From Coniochaeta sp. PMI_546 (lineage: Eukaryota; Ascomycota; Sordariomycetes; Coniochaetales; Coniochaetaceae), in assembly GCA_021432605.1 (NCBI GenBank), contig MU271144.1, positions 2,166,606 to 2,230,605 of the forward strand: DNA of 64,000 nucleotides. Reading direction: 5' to 3'. Shown one piece after another: positions 12,581 through 23,959 of this stretch; position 1 is the first letter of the stretch; each line of letters starts with the position of its first letter. The notes under the pieces were generated by a model that was not told the DNA's origin, made no database searches, and was given only the letters and a program-made list of their open reading frames with translations. Position numbers and translations under genes: made by a program.

Positions 12581-13334
12581 GCCAAGCTTGAGATGGTGGG
12601 TCGCTGTCACGTTATTCGCCACGTGCTCAGCCAGCTTTCGATTCCTTGGCGCGACCATGTCCGCCGCTCACAGCGCCACCGGATCCGGGACCGAGACTAT
12701 ATCGCAATGTTCTTCTCTACTGATCCGTAGCGCAGGCGGTCCGTCAAACATCGGTATTCGGTAAGCGGCACGAGTTGACCTTGCTGGATAGTCCGCGGCG
12801 GCTATCAACGCTTTGAGCGATCTCCGTGGCTCCAAGGGTGAATCGCCAAGTGGCCAAGCAATCACGACTTGGAAATATGTGTCCGCCGAGCCTCAGCGCC
12901 AAGGCATCTGGTGATTTCTATGTCGTCGAGTCCGGTGCCTCGTCCCGGGTTGCGGGCTTGGAATGCCAACATACGAGTATGTCGGGGCATGTAAATGCTG
13001 TATTCCTCCTCCAGCGTATCCACCTGTCGGCATAGTAAACGTGTTCCCTCGCCACTTACAGCCCGATTATGCTTTCTCTTGTTATCTTTCAACGTCTACC
13101 ATCCCGGAAGCCAAGATAGAGTTTCTTGGGTTTTCCTCTTGGCTCACCACACACGGGCGGGATGATGGCATGTATATCTCTCTCTGACGGACAGTGAGAT
13201 GGAAGGACGGATAGATCCTGCGTGACGTATATAAGAGTCCATGTACCCCTCCCAAGACCTGAACGGTTGTCTCATTGTGTCCAGACCGTCAAACTCAAAA
13301 TATCTTGTCAGAAGTTGTCCATCTGTTGGCCAAG
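12581..13334. promoter_or_regulatory. Cluster of eight GCCAAG (PacC-type) sites
   Basis: GCCAAG occurs at 12581, 12845, 12853, 12898, 13110 and 13329 on the plus strand. It occurs as CTTGGC at 12645 and 13138. PacC/Rim101 binds 5'-GCCARG, and chance would give less than one GCCAAG in 750 bp counting both strands. All sites lie upstream of an ENA-type ATPase, a class known to be induced by alkaline pH. Confidence 0.6.
13223..13235 (+). promoter_or_regulatory. CRE-like TGACGTAT fused to TATA box (TATATAAG)
   Basis: TGACGTAT at 13223-13230 overlaps TATATAAG at 13228-13235, about 175 bp before the ATPase start codon. The spacing suits a core promoter. TGACGT is the core recognised by ATF/CREB-type bZIP factors. 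Confidence 0.6.
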
Positions 13335-13410
13335 AACCTCTCGAAAGCTTGCCGATGCCAACGTTACCGAACATCGCAATCATCTAGAACTACCTCCACT
13401 CGCACATCAC

Positions 13411-16400
13411 ATGGCTGCCCAGTTCGACAAGCACCCGTTCCTCTTGCCCGTAAAAGATGTCGCAGATGCACTTAATACAGACACCGAAAAGGGGCTGTCG
13501 TCGGCGCAGGTCGCCGAGCTGTCTCAAAAATACCCAAGGAACGAGCTAGACATAGGAGGAGGTATCGTATGGTACACGATATTCATCCGCCAACTATGCA
13601 ATGCCATGATCCTTGTAAGTCGTAGGCTATGATCGGCCTCGATATAGCGACATACTGACAGTGTTGCAGGTCCTCTTCTTCGCCATGGCACTCAGCTACG
13701 GCGTTGGCGACTACATCGAAGGCAGCGTCCTGGCCGCTGTCATCGTCCTGAACGTCTCGATCGGCTTCTATCAGGAGTACGGTGCGGAGAAAAAGATGGA
13801 TGCCCTTCGAGCGCTATCGTCTCCGTCAGCCAATGTCATTCGCGACGGCAAGACTGTCGTCATCCCAAAGTAGGTTCGACACTGTAATTCCTGAAACACC
13901 GACATCGGATCGATCATGTACTCACAGCACCGCAGTCCCGAGGTTGTCCCCGGCGATATTGTAATTCTCAAGATGGGCGATACGGTCCCTGCTGACCTGC
14001 GCCTTTTCGAAGCCATGAACCTGACATGCGACGAGCAGTCGCTCACAGGAGAGGCCCAGCCGGTCGAGAAGTCGACCGAGAATGACATCCACATCCCCGG
14101 CACCGAGAAGCTGGCCCAAGATGAGGGCGAAGTCGGCATCGGCGACAGGATCAACATGTGCTACGCGACCACGATTGTGCGTAAGGGACGAGGGCGCGGT
14201 ATCGTTGTCGCGACAGGCATGGGAACCGAGGTCGGCAAGATCGCTGCCTCGACCGGTGGGAAAGTGCGCAAGCCTGGCCGGTCGATGAGTTGGAAGAAGT
14301 ATGGCGCGCTGCAACCCGTGAAGGGAGTCGTCAGGAGGGCATACGATTTCTTCGGGAAGTTCCTCGGCTTGACTGAAGGAACGCCCCTGCAGATCAAGCT
14401 CTCCAAGCTGGCCTATTTCCTGTTCTTCTGCACCTTGTTACTGGCTGTTGTTGTCTTCGGCGTGAACAAGTTCGAAGTGACGAATGAGGTTGTCATCTAT
14501 GCCATTTCCACAGGAATTGCCATTATCCCTGAGTCACTGGTTGCTGTTCTCACTATCACCATGGTCGTTGCTACGACTGTCATGAGAAAGGCCAACGTCG
14601 TTGTACGGTATGTTATTTCCCGTCAACCCTCGATTCGCCAACCGAAACCCCCAATCTAACGCGTGGATAGTGACTTGTCAGCCCTCGAAGCATTGGGTGG
14701 CGTGACGAACATCTGCTCCGACAAAACAGGAACCCTCACCCAGGGCAAAATGATCCTAAGAAAGGCCTGGCTGCCGAAGTCAAGCATCTACACAGTCCGA
14801 GACTCCAAGAATCCCAGCGATCCTACTGCCGGATACGTTACCTACACCGAGGGGCAATCTCAAGCCGAAAAAGACGAGCACAAGCGCGACTACGACCAGG
14901 AGCGTACCACGCAAGCCATCAAATTTGACGTTCCCGACGAGAAGGGCAACGCGCCCAAGAAGGAAGAGAACGAGCCCAAAGCACAGGTCACCCCCGAGCT
15001 CAAGATGTTCCTGCTGTCTGCCGCCCTGTGCAATCTGGCAACTGTCCGTTATGACGAGGCAGAGGATAAATGGCAGACCACCGGAGAGCCGACTGAAATC
15101 GCTCTGCAGGTCTTTGCTCACAGATTCAACTGTGGCCGCAAGTCGCTGACGGAGGCTGGCTGGAAGCAATTGGCCGAGTTCCCGTTCGACAGCACGATCA
15201 AGCGCATGACGGTAGTCTACAACTCTCCCGGCAAGGCTGTAGAGTTCGGTCTCACAGCTGAGAACAGCCACGTCTTCACCAAGGGTGCCGTGGAGCGCAT
15301 TCTCGATCTCTGCTCGCACATCGGCGTAGGCGACGCGCGGGAACAGGTGACGGAGGAGGTGAAGGAGCGGGTCCTCGCCCAAATGACCAACCTGGCTTCC
15401 CAAGGCCAGCGTGTGCTGGCTGTCGCCTACAGAGAGTGGGACGGCCTCTTCACGGGCCATAAGGACCCCGATGTCATCAACGACGACAATGATCCCCTCC
15501 GGAAGTCTGTGGAGTGCAACCTCACCCTTCTCGGCTTGGCAGGAATCTACGACCCTCCCCGACGTGAGACGACTCCTGCGATCCGCGAGTGCTCCACTGC
15601 CGGAATCAAGGTGCACATGCTCACAGGCGACCACCCCGACACTGCTCGTGCGATTGCCAAAGAAGTAGGTATCATCCCGCACGATCTCAGCATCCTGCCC
15701 GCCTCGATCGCCGAGTCGTGCGTGCAGAAGGCCACCGACTTCGACAAGCTCACCGACGCCGAGATCGACGCCATGGAAGAGCTGCCCCTCGTCATCGCCC
15801 GCTGCGCTCCCGAGACCAAGACTCGCATGATCGAGGCCCTCCGGCGCCGCAACGCCTTCATGGCCATGACCGGCGACGGCGTCAACGACGCCCCGTCGCT
15901 CAGCCGAGCGGACGTCGGCATCGCCATGGGATCGGGGTCGGACGTCGCCAAGTCTGCCGCCAAGATCGTTCTCACGGACGACAAGTTCAATTCGATCGTC
16001 GCCGCCATCCGCGAAGGGCGCCGCATGTTTGACAATGTGCAGAAGTTCATTCTCCATTTACTGTCTAGCAATGTCGGCGAGGTGATTCTGCTCATCGCTG
16101 GCCTCGGCTTCCGGGACGCCAGCGGTTTCAGCGTCTTCCCAAGTATGTTCTTGCCCCCCTCCTTCTCAGTCAGTAGATCTGAAGCTAACCGCTCGTCATT
16201 TAGTCTCGCCTCTGGAAATCCTCTGGATCAACATGCTAACCAGTTCGTTTCCGGCCTTTGGCCTGGGCCGCGAGAAGGCTTCCCGGGACGTCATGCGCAA
16301 GCCGCCGCAAGACAAGAAGCGAGGCGTCTTCACCGACCAGATCCTGGTGGACATGCTGGTCTACGGCATCCTGATGGGCACGACCACGCTCATGACGTTT

Positions 16401-17045
16401 GTCATCGTCGTCTACGGCGCCAACGGGGGCGCGCTGGGCCACGACTGCAACCGCGAGTGGTCCGAGAGCTGCCGGCCCGTGTTCCGGGCCCGGGCGGCGG
16501 TGTTTGCCGAGCTCACGTGGCTGATCCTCATCAGCGCGTGGGAGTTCAAGAGCATTCGCCGTAGCATGTTTAGGCTCAACCCGGACTCGACGAGCAAGTT
16601 CCCGCTGTTTAAGGATTTGTACGAGAATAAGTTCCTATTCTGGGCCGTCACGATCGGTGCACTGAGTGTATTCCCGACCGTTTATATACCGGTGCTGAAC
16701 ACCAATGTGTTTAAGCACGTTGCCATCAGCTGGGAGTGGGGGCTTGTGTTTGGCATGACGATCGTTTATGTCCTCGGCGTGGAGCTGTGGAAGTACATCA
16801 AGCGCACGATGAATATCCTAGACGACCATGCTGTTGTCAGGGGTAAGTGGTCGCAGGGCAGTGAGGAGGGGAGGAAGTTCACCCGGAGCTTGAGCGTGGG
16901 CAGCCTGAGGAGCTGGAAGAGCTGGGCCAAGGGCGAGTCGAGAGGCAAGACGAATAGCAATACACTGACCAACAGCAATACGCTGTCGAGTGGGCATGTT
17001 GGGCTGGCAAGCCCGACGATGTCGCGGCAGGCCACGATAGTGTAG
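13411..17045 (+). CDS. ENA1: ENA-type (P-type IID) Na+/K+-exporting ATPase
   Basis: Plasma-membrane pump that exports Na+ and K+ using ATP, needed for salt and alkaline tolerance in fungi. Exons 13411-13614, 13670-13869, 13936-14607, 14671-16142 and 16204-17045 give about 1129 residues. An N-terminal cation-ATPase domain begins HPFLLPVKDVADALNTD. The actuator motif LTGEAQP lies near residue 173. The phosphorylation motif CSDKTGTLTQGKM has its Asp near residue 376, and the type IID continuation QGKM after TGTLT is characteristic. The hinge motif TGDGVNDAPSLSRADVG is near residue 758. Membrane helices flank these blocks, and the C-terminal tail is Ser/Asn-rich. The promoter carries PacC-type and CRE-like sites. 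Class is secure; Na+ versus K+ preference cannot be read. Confidence 0.95.
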
Positions 17046-17543
17046 ATGTCTTGGATGTAGATGTTTACTTGCTGTGCGATCGTGGAAGGGTCTGCAGGGA
17101 CAGGAAGACGAAGCACAGTGTGCGGCTACTGTCGATCTCATTTTATCGTATACTTAGATTTCCTCAAATTCACATGACTTGTTCTGTCGTCAAGAAGCAT
17201 GTATTTACGTGATTTGAAGTGAAATTGGTGAAGAGGCAGCATGGGTACATAACTTTATGCATCTCTAGTCCAGACGTTGTGCAAGTGCTAATTGTGCACG
17301 GACCATATTCAGGGGGCCTACACGGGAGGTCTGGACTAATCGATAAGCCAGGTGCAGCTGGGAAACCGCGCCCGAAAGGACAGACAGACAGCCAGACAGC
17401 TTGACGTGAACTTAATTCCACAAGCCATCGTCATATCTCAACAAGTCTCCGTTCTTTACTCTATTTCAGGCTCCCCGACGCGCCGTTTCCAATTCGTAAC
17501 TGTCATTCATCTAAGTTTCCTATCTTCCTCTTTAAACCTCGCA
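17046..17543. other. Spacer between ATPase and DPM1 genes
   Basis: Tandem arrangement; contains the ATPase 3' flank and the DPM1 promoter. A CAGACAGACAG-type run lies near 17380-17400. No gene seen. Confidence 0.45.
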
Positions 17544-18414
<871 letters not shown>

Positions 18415-18608
18415 AGAGGTGCTGATTGGGAAAAGTATACCATTACTCCGGGTCTGGTTTGTTTGGCGTTGGTTCTGCTAGCTTGAGGCATTGACTTTGT
18501 GATCAACATAGACTAATTGACTGGCTAGTGATGGGGGCCATTGCTTGTCTGTCACTTCTCGCATTTATGAGTCTGTTTGCTATATCCTACACTGCGCCGT
18601 GGCGCAAA

Positions 18609-19524
18609 CTAAATGTTCCTCCCTCCAGTGACACTAATCGTCTGTCCAGTGACATACGAAAACAACGGGCTCGCAACAGCCAGCACAGCACTCGCAGCCT
18701 CGGTGGCTGTACCGGGCCTCCTCAGCGGGATATCAGCATACATCGTCGGCCCGGCAGCGGCCTTCTGCTTCTGGGGGATCCCCAACTCGACCTTCTGGCC
18801 ATCGACAACCACAAAGCCGCCCTCCTCCTTATTTGCCGTCAGCCGTGTTTCGATATGGCCGAAGGCAACGGTGTTGGCCCTGACGCCAAAAGCAGGACCC
18901 CATTCCTTGGCGATCGTCTTGGTCATGCCCGTCACGCCGGCCTTGGCCAGGGCGTAGTTGAGCTGGCCCGCGTTGCCGTGCAGACCAGAAGTGCTGGAGA
19001 TGTTTATGATGCACCGCGGCGCGCCGTCTTTAACACGGAAGAAGGGTGCGGCTTCACGGATGATCTTGAAAGGAACCGTGCCGTGCAGCGCGACGATGGT
19101 GTCCCATTGCTTGTCGGTCATCTGTTTCTGTGTTAGACATTTCGTCCTCTGAGGTGAGAAGAGGAATATCTACCTTGTGGATGACGGCGTCCCATGTGAA
19201 TCCGGCATTGTTCACGATGATGTTGATCTTGCCGTTGCCAAACTCCCCTGCTTTCTTGACCAGCTCCTTGATGTAGTCATCCTTCAATAGGTCGCCGGGA
19301 ACAGCGATCGCCTTGCCACCGTTGGAGTTGATTTTGTCGGCAACCTGCTTCGACTTGGCAGCGTCGATATCAGAAATGACAACCTTTGCTCCCTCATTGG
19401 CGAACAATCGGGCACACTCGGCGCCGATACCCTGTGCGGAACCGGTGATGATGGCCACTTGGCCGGACAGGAGCCCTTTCGGGTAGTTCAGGTGGCCGGC
19501 GATCTGATTCACTCTGTCAGACAT
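18609..19524 (-). CDS. Short-chain dehydrogenase/reductase (FabG-like)
   Basis: NAD(P)-dependent oxidoreductase of the classical SDR family, closest in feel to 3-oxoacyl-[ACP] reductases. Two exons, 19524-19174 and 19121-18609, give 287 residues. TGSAQGIG (27-34) is the Rossmann glycine motif, with VNNAGFTWD following. The catalytic set is Ser160, Tyr173 and Lys177 in the block ISSTSGLHGNAGQLNYALAK. The C terminus GQTISVTGGRNI matches the usual SDR end and lacks a peroxisomal SKL signal. An in-frame ATG at 19575 would add 17 residues; I prefer 19524 (MSDRVNQ) because the extension has no family resemblance. It is convergent with DPM1, 194 bp apart. The physiological substrate is unknown. Confidence 0.9.
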
Positions 19525-20091
19525 GTTGGAGAAGATCTGACTGGGATTTGGTGCTTGATCTAGGACTGGAAACAAGAAGAAAGCATCTTGGGTCCAACAG
19601 CTCTTAAAGCTCGGCGGCCCTTGTGCAGACCGGGGATCGACGTCGTAGCGTGCCGAGGTGGCGGGAAACTACTTACGGCACCCCAGATTCAATATCCCCG
19701 CCCCCGCAACCGACGAGAAAGGTACCTTACGGTCCTGTTGTCTTCCTGGTCTCGAGTAGAAGAAGACTACTCAGTCACCAGAAGAAAGTATAGAGACTCT
19801 CCGCGTGCTCACCAAACCATGATGAAGATTCTTGGAACAGGATCTGTCACAAACTCAAAATGTGTTGAGGAAGGACCTGCATCGTTCCTTGGGTGCATGT
19901 ACAGTACTCGTTGTAAAGGAAAGCCGATAAGATAAGAAGAGTTGGCGGGAGCTCTTCCCGACGTCACGTCTCGCAACGACATGTCAAGTCCAGCAGACGC
20001 GCCATGCAACGTAAAGGAGGCCTAGGTGGCCGAAACCCCTCCGGAGCATGGAACAGGCTGCGCCCAGTCACGGAGGACCCTCTTGAAGAAT
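19525..20091. other. Spacer between divergent SDR and PCI-like genes
   Basis: Likely shared promoter region; includes GGTACCTTACGG near 19730. No gene seen. Confidence 0.45.
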
Positions 20092-20949
20092 ATGGACTCC
20101 CTAGTAAAGGCGACAGGAGGTTTGCGACTCTCAGAGAACCCCCCACTTCGGACATATCATATTTCTAACAAGAGCGACAGGCTGCTCATCCCCTCGAGCC
20201 AAGAGCGCTTCTACGCCAAGATAGCAGAGCGTTACATGTCCTTCTGCACAGATGTAGGCGACCCAACCTCGCTCCTCGAGAGCTTCGCGTCTCTCCGCCT
20301 CACTGAAACGGCCACGCCTGCCCCACCAACACCAGCCTCGTCTCATGCACCGAGCAGCACAGACCTCTCCCACATCCTCTCCGCCCTCCGCAAACTCCGC
20401 GAGGGCATAGTAGCCTCCAAACGCGCAGACCCCTTCGCAACACAGGTATACCTCTTCGCCATCCGCCTAGGCATCCTCTGCGCCCACCCGGAGACCTACC
20501 ACCCGGCACTCCTCCACCTGCTCCGCGTCATCCACCCCCGCCACGCGCTGACCACCGTCGAGCTGCACGAAGCGGCGTCGTATCTCGTCCTCGACGCGGC
20601 GTGCCGACGGGGAGACCTGTCCGAGGCGTACAGGCTGCGCAACAGCTACCGGCTGCGCGACGGCAAGATCGACGCCGTGCTGGCGGCGCTGGTGAGGGAT
20701 GACTGGGTTGCTTTCTTCAGGGCGAAGAAGGGGGTGGATGGCCACCGGGCGAGACTGTTGGAATTTGCTGAGGATGGGGTCAGGAGGCACCTGCTTAAGG
20801 CTTTTGGAAGGGCGTATCTATCTGTTCCGCTCAGGTTTTTGGAGGCTTCGAGCGAGCTCGAGTGGGATGAGTTGAAGGGCCGGTATAAGGTTGGGTGGGA
20901 GCTTGATGAGTCGAAGGTCATTATCAGGAAGATACAGGGTCGGTCGTAG
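20092..20949 (+). CDS. CSN8/PSMD8/eIF3k-type (SAC3/GANP-like) helical protein
   Basis: An intronless gene of 285 residues. After a Ser/Pro/Thr-rich linker (about 72-92), nearly all of it is alpha-helical. From about residue 93 it resembles the CSN8/PSD8/EIF3K helical-repeat plus winged-helix fold: DPFATQVYLFAIRLGILC, then EAASYLVLDAACRRGDLSEAY, then a block with DDWVAFFRAKKGVDG. The domain occurs in subunits of the COP9 signalosome, proteasome lid, eIF3 and mRNA-export complexes, so the role is probably structural in such a complex. Start 20092 is the first ATG of the frame; the frame is open upstream but without ATG. Which complex it joins is not settled by sequence alone. Confidence 0.75.
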   Translation: MDSLVKATGGLRLSENPPLRTYHISNKSDRLLIPSSQERFYAKIAERYMSFCTDVGDPTSLLESFASLRLTETATPAPPTPASSHAPSSTDLSHILSALRKLREGIVASKRADPFATQVYLFAIRLGILCAHPETYHPALLHLLRVIHPRHALTTVELHEAASYLVLDAACRRGDLSEAYRLRNSYRLRDGKIDAVLAALVRDDWVAFFRAKKGVDGHRARLLEFAEDGVRRHLLKAFGRAYLSVPLRFLEASSELEWDELKGRYKVGWELDESKVIIRKIQGRS

Positions 20950-21202
20950 GCATTACGAGCCATGTTCTTGGCGGAGTTTGATAGTAAAGGGAGTTGAATC
21001 TTGAAAGGGGCATCGCTGAGGACTGTAGCTGATATAGATATCCAGAAACAAAGCGCGACTTACTTAGGTGTAAGGCCCTCAAAACAGTCTCTGAATGATA
21101 GATAACATTAATATAAATCAAACAGGAAGCTCAGAGCAAGAATCATATCGCACATCTCTAACACCCGCTCATTACTACGATCGATATTATTGAGCTACTG
21201 AT

Positions 21203-22084
21203 CTATACAACGAGGTATGTCTTGCAATCACCGCACCTTGCGTGGGTACAATACGGACACATTGAGTCAAGCGCCGTAGTCATCCCCGCCGCTTTGCAGT
21301 AATGGCAGCTCCACAATGGTGACAATGATGGCTGCTGAGCGGGAGGTGGAGGATGCGCCTGAGGTACCGCCTTTGGTGGCGAAAATTGAGAAGCACGACT
21401 CTTCTGGAATGTGGATACGCGATGATATCGTTCGCTGGCTACGACATCCAGATTGAGGAGAGGCTCAATAGTAGAAGCCGGCTTGGTTTGTCGTGGTGGT
21501 GGCACCAGTGCCTCATCGATCTCCTCCTCCTGCTCCTGAGCAACGACGCGTTTGCTCTCACGCAAATTATAGGCCGCATATTCCTCCTCCAACTGCTCAT
21601 ACCCGTCGTTCGAAAGTTCTTCGTTAAGCTTGGTTTTGTCATTGTCATTGTACCCGGGTATCCTGTTCTCAGACTCTTCTCTGGCCGTTCCGCTTTGAAA
21701 CCAGCGCTAGGAATACAGTCAGTAGAGCTAACATTAACAGAGGAACATGATACTGACGGCTATCTTGATCCCTCTTCGCTTCATCCTCTTCGCGATCGAC
21801 ACTGTGGCCGCGGCGGACGGTTTCGGGTTTTCACGGAACTCCCGCTCCGAGATCTTGACGGGAGGACTGCCGAAGACGATATACTTCTGTTCCTCAACGC
21901 CTATGCTGGATGGTCCATGGACAGGGGGCGCGCTCGCCCTATTATACTCGTCGCTGCAGTCATCACAGAGCCACAACCCGCTGGGCGGTGTCGTGAGATC
22001 AAGACAGGAGAGGTGGAAAAACTCGTACAGGCAGTTATGATTGTCGCACACGATCTTGTCGCCCAGGTCAGCGTTCCCGCAGAT
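21203..22084 (-). CDS. PHD-finger and C-terminal zinc-ribbon segment, downstream of an in-frame TGA
   Basis: This segment lies in the same frame as, and directly after, the TGA that ends the C2H2 gene at 22085. Two exons, 22084-21758 and 21706-21203, encode about 276 residues. The first part is a PHD finger: ICGNADLGDKIVCDNHNC, a His/Cys pair in FFHLSC, then GLWLCDDC, a histone-tail reader pattern. Downstream are a Glu-rich helix and a C-terminal pair of zinc knuckles (WSCHYCKAAG and CPYCTHARCGDCK). It has no ATG before the PHD finger, so it is unlikely to be an independent gene. Either it is the C-terminal half of the C2H2 gene cut off by a nonsense codon, or an unseen start or exon exists. 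The PHD call is firm; gene status is uncertain. Confidence 0.6.
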
Positions 22085-23561
22085 TCAGTTCTTCTTGCTC
22101 TTGAATCCGTTCCAGTGTGGGTCCTGGTGCTCGTCCTGGTGTTCATCCTGGTGCTCATCCTCGGGCCCTCCTTCGTCCTTGTCCTCTTCATCTGTTGCGA
22201 CTGCACTTGAGTCCATGTCGACATCGGCATGAAGTGCAACCGCACCGAGAGCTATCTCCTCTAGGTGACCACTGAGGTGCTTGGCGTGCCTACCTTTCAT
22301 GTCCTCGAGACAGAGAGGACAGGTGAGCACGGGACGTTCGGGGTCCGATTGTCCATTCAACTCAACAACGTGGCAGACTATATGGCTCACCCATTCCTGG
22401 CGGCTTTCAAAAGGGTTGGCTGTTCGGGAACAAGGTTCAAAAATACAGAGATAAGGCTGAAGGTCATGGAATAAGTGATTTCTATGAGTATTAGTCGGGT
22501 TCTCTGTCTCCATGACTGTACATCACTTACTTCCACGCGGAGTTCGTCCTTGCCACTATGGTTACGCCACAGACCATACAGTCGAATGGAACACCGTCTG
22601 AGGCTGATTTGGGTAGAGGAGGCACTCTGATAGACTCTCCATCGTGTCGCCGGTAAGACATGATAGTCTCGGCGTATGAAGTTGGAAGTGATGACCCAAG
22701 TGCCGAGTCTTTTGAACGTGCTGAGGTGGTCATTGTATGTGCTGGGAAGTCAGACTCGTTCTCCACGACTTCAGTGATCATTTCGCTTCGACCTCTGAGC
22801 TCATTCTGTTCTCGTAGCTCCCTGCATCTGAGGAAGGTCGCCCAGGTAGCTTCGCCGAGCTGTTGCACTAGGCTCTCGTTGGCCGCGGGGAACCTATTCG
22901 CGACCCGTTCGCAGAACACGTTGTGGGGAGCCATTGCTTTAGAAGCACTTTCGCGAGACTCTTCGAGGATACGATCGGCGGGACAAGTAATGAGAGAGTC
23001 CATAGCAATGAGGCAGTTTATGTCAACCTCCAGGTCCTTGATGACCTCGTCTATGTTATCGTCGGCGAGTTTGGATGACCTGTCGCCGTTCGAATCGGTA
23101 CTATCGCCGTCTTGATATGTTTCCTCCAAGCATATAGTAGCAGCCTCGAGTATTCTTTCCAAAGTGTCGGCCTCATTAGCCAAACCTAGAGTAGGAAAAA
23201 GTGATAACAGTCTCGACAAAAGCGTTGTGCATATACTAGTGAAAGACTCGAGATAACAGCGGCGGGCACGACGAGAAGACATGAGGGCTTCGTCGATGCC
23301 ACCGTGGGCGATGTCATATCCATGAGCCCATAGGGTGAGTGCCTCGTAATGGCGGGTGAGTTTTGTAAGTGTTGTTTTCTTGAGATAGTTGGTTTTTGAA
23401 AGTCGGTGTATAATGTGCCGATAGAATGCGATACACTCGACGCATAGTTGCGTTGCGAGACTTGTGTTCTGCCCAAGACCGTGCAACACGGTCTTCTCCC
23501 TCCAGCTCTGAATGTGCAGAAGACGGTCGGATGTGACCTCGCTAGCTAAGTTGGCGGCCAT
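22085..23561 (-). CDS. Fungal C2H2-type zinc-finger protein with helical N-terminal domain
   Basis: Exons 23561-22531 and 22481-22085 (50-nt intron, GTAAGT..CATAG) give 475 residues up to TGA. The N-terminal ~250 residues are helical (start MAANLASEVTSDRLLHI), a domain often seen at the front of fungal C2H2 proteins of unknown role. It is followed by a Ser-rich linker, then VPFDCMVCGVTI, the W-K-N-H-L-F-H-D junction, DLQPYLCIFEPC, EWVSHIVCHV, and CPLCLEDMKGRHAKHLSGHLEE: degenerate zinc fingers typical of this group. Near the end a 15-bp coding tandem yields DEHQDEHQDEHQD. The frame then meets TGA and continues straight into a PHD finger. It is divergent from the HeLo-like gene, 398 bp apart. 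Confidence 0.75.
22128..22165. repeat. 15-bp coding tandem repeat
   Basis: About two and a half copies of a 15-bp unit encode DEHQD repeats just before the TGA in the C2H2 gene. Such an array can change copy number by slippage. Confidence 0.7.
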
Positions 23562-23959
23562 CCTCTTTCGTCGGCACGGATCCAATCCCGGCTTTTTTTT
23601 CAAAGTTGCGATGCTAGAATTCGAAGACCAAGGGCGAAGTCTTTAGAGTTTTCTCTAAATGAGAAAGAGAATCGACCAGACGAGGTACGACGAGAAGGTG
23701 GTCGAGAACGCGCGCAACCAGAGCCTGAAGGGAAGCCCAATGATCAATCGTGCCAGTCAACCTATTGTGTCCGGCTGCGTCTCAAGCCGATGCAGCCTCG
23801 TGGGCGGTGCAGAATGCCAACCAGACATAACCGCCAGCACTATTTTCGAATTTCCAGAGAGCCTGGTCTTTCCAATCCTTCTCTAGGACATCAATCAGGC
23901 CAACGACCACCCAAATTAATCGGGTGTATCATTGTGCGACACACGATAAAGCAGGCAAG
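23562..23959. promoter_or_regulatory. 398-bp bidirectional promoter region
   Basis: The only spacer between the start codons of the C2H2/PHD gene (minus) and the HeLo-like gene (plus), so the two are probably co-regulated. No specific site recognised. Confidence 0.5.

Larger units (their letters stand above)
11370..13410. other. 2 kb spacer/promoter region upstream of the cation ATPase
   Basis: No gene seen. Several TACCTTACC/TACCTAAGGTA-type motifs occur near 11738-11752 and 12496-12540. The last 830 bp carries the regulatory sites listed separately. Confidence 0.5.

Noticed and set aside
14780-16057. 425-codon open frame on the minus strand
   Set aside because: Lies entirely antisense to the ATPase catalytic exon, which carries all P-type motifs; the reverse frame is a by-product of G+C-rich codon use.
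19525-19575. Upstream ATG of the SDR gene at 19575
   Set aside because: Adds 17 residues without resemblance to SDR starts or a clear targeting signal; 19524 gives the usual length before the glycine motif.
22085-22087. Programmed read-through of the TGA between the C2H2 and PHD halves
   Set aside because: The stop is followed by ATC, not the CTA-type context that promotes read-through in fungi, so I treat it as nonsense or annotation uncertainty.
21353-22210. 285-codon open frame on the plus strand
   Set aside because: Antisense to the PHD/zinc-ribbon exons; its Val/Leu run reflects the reverse of the GAxCAx coding repeat.
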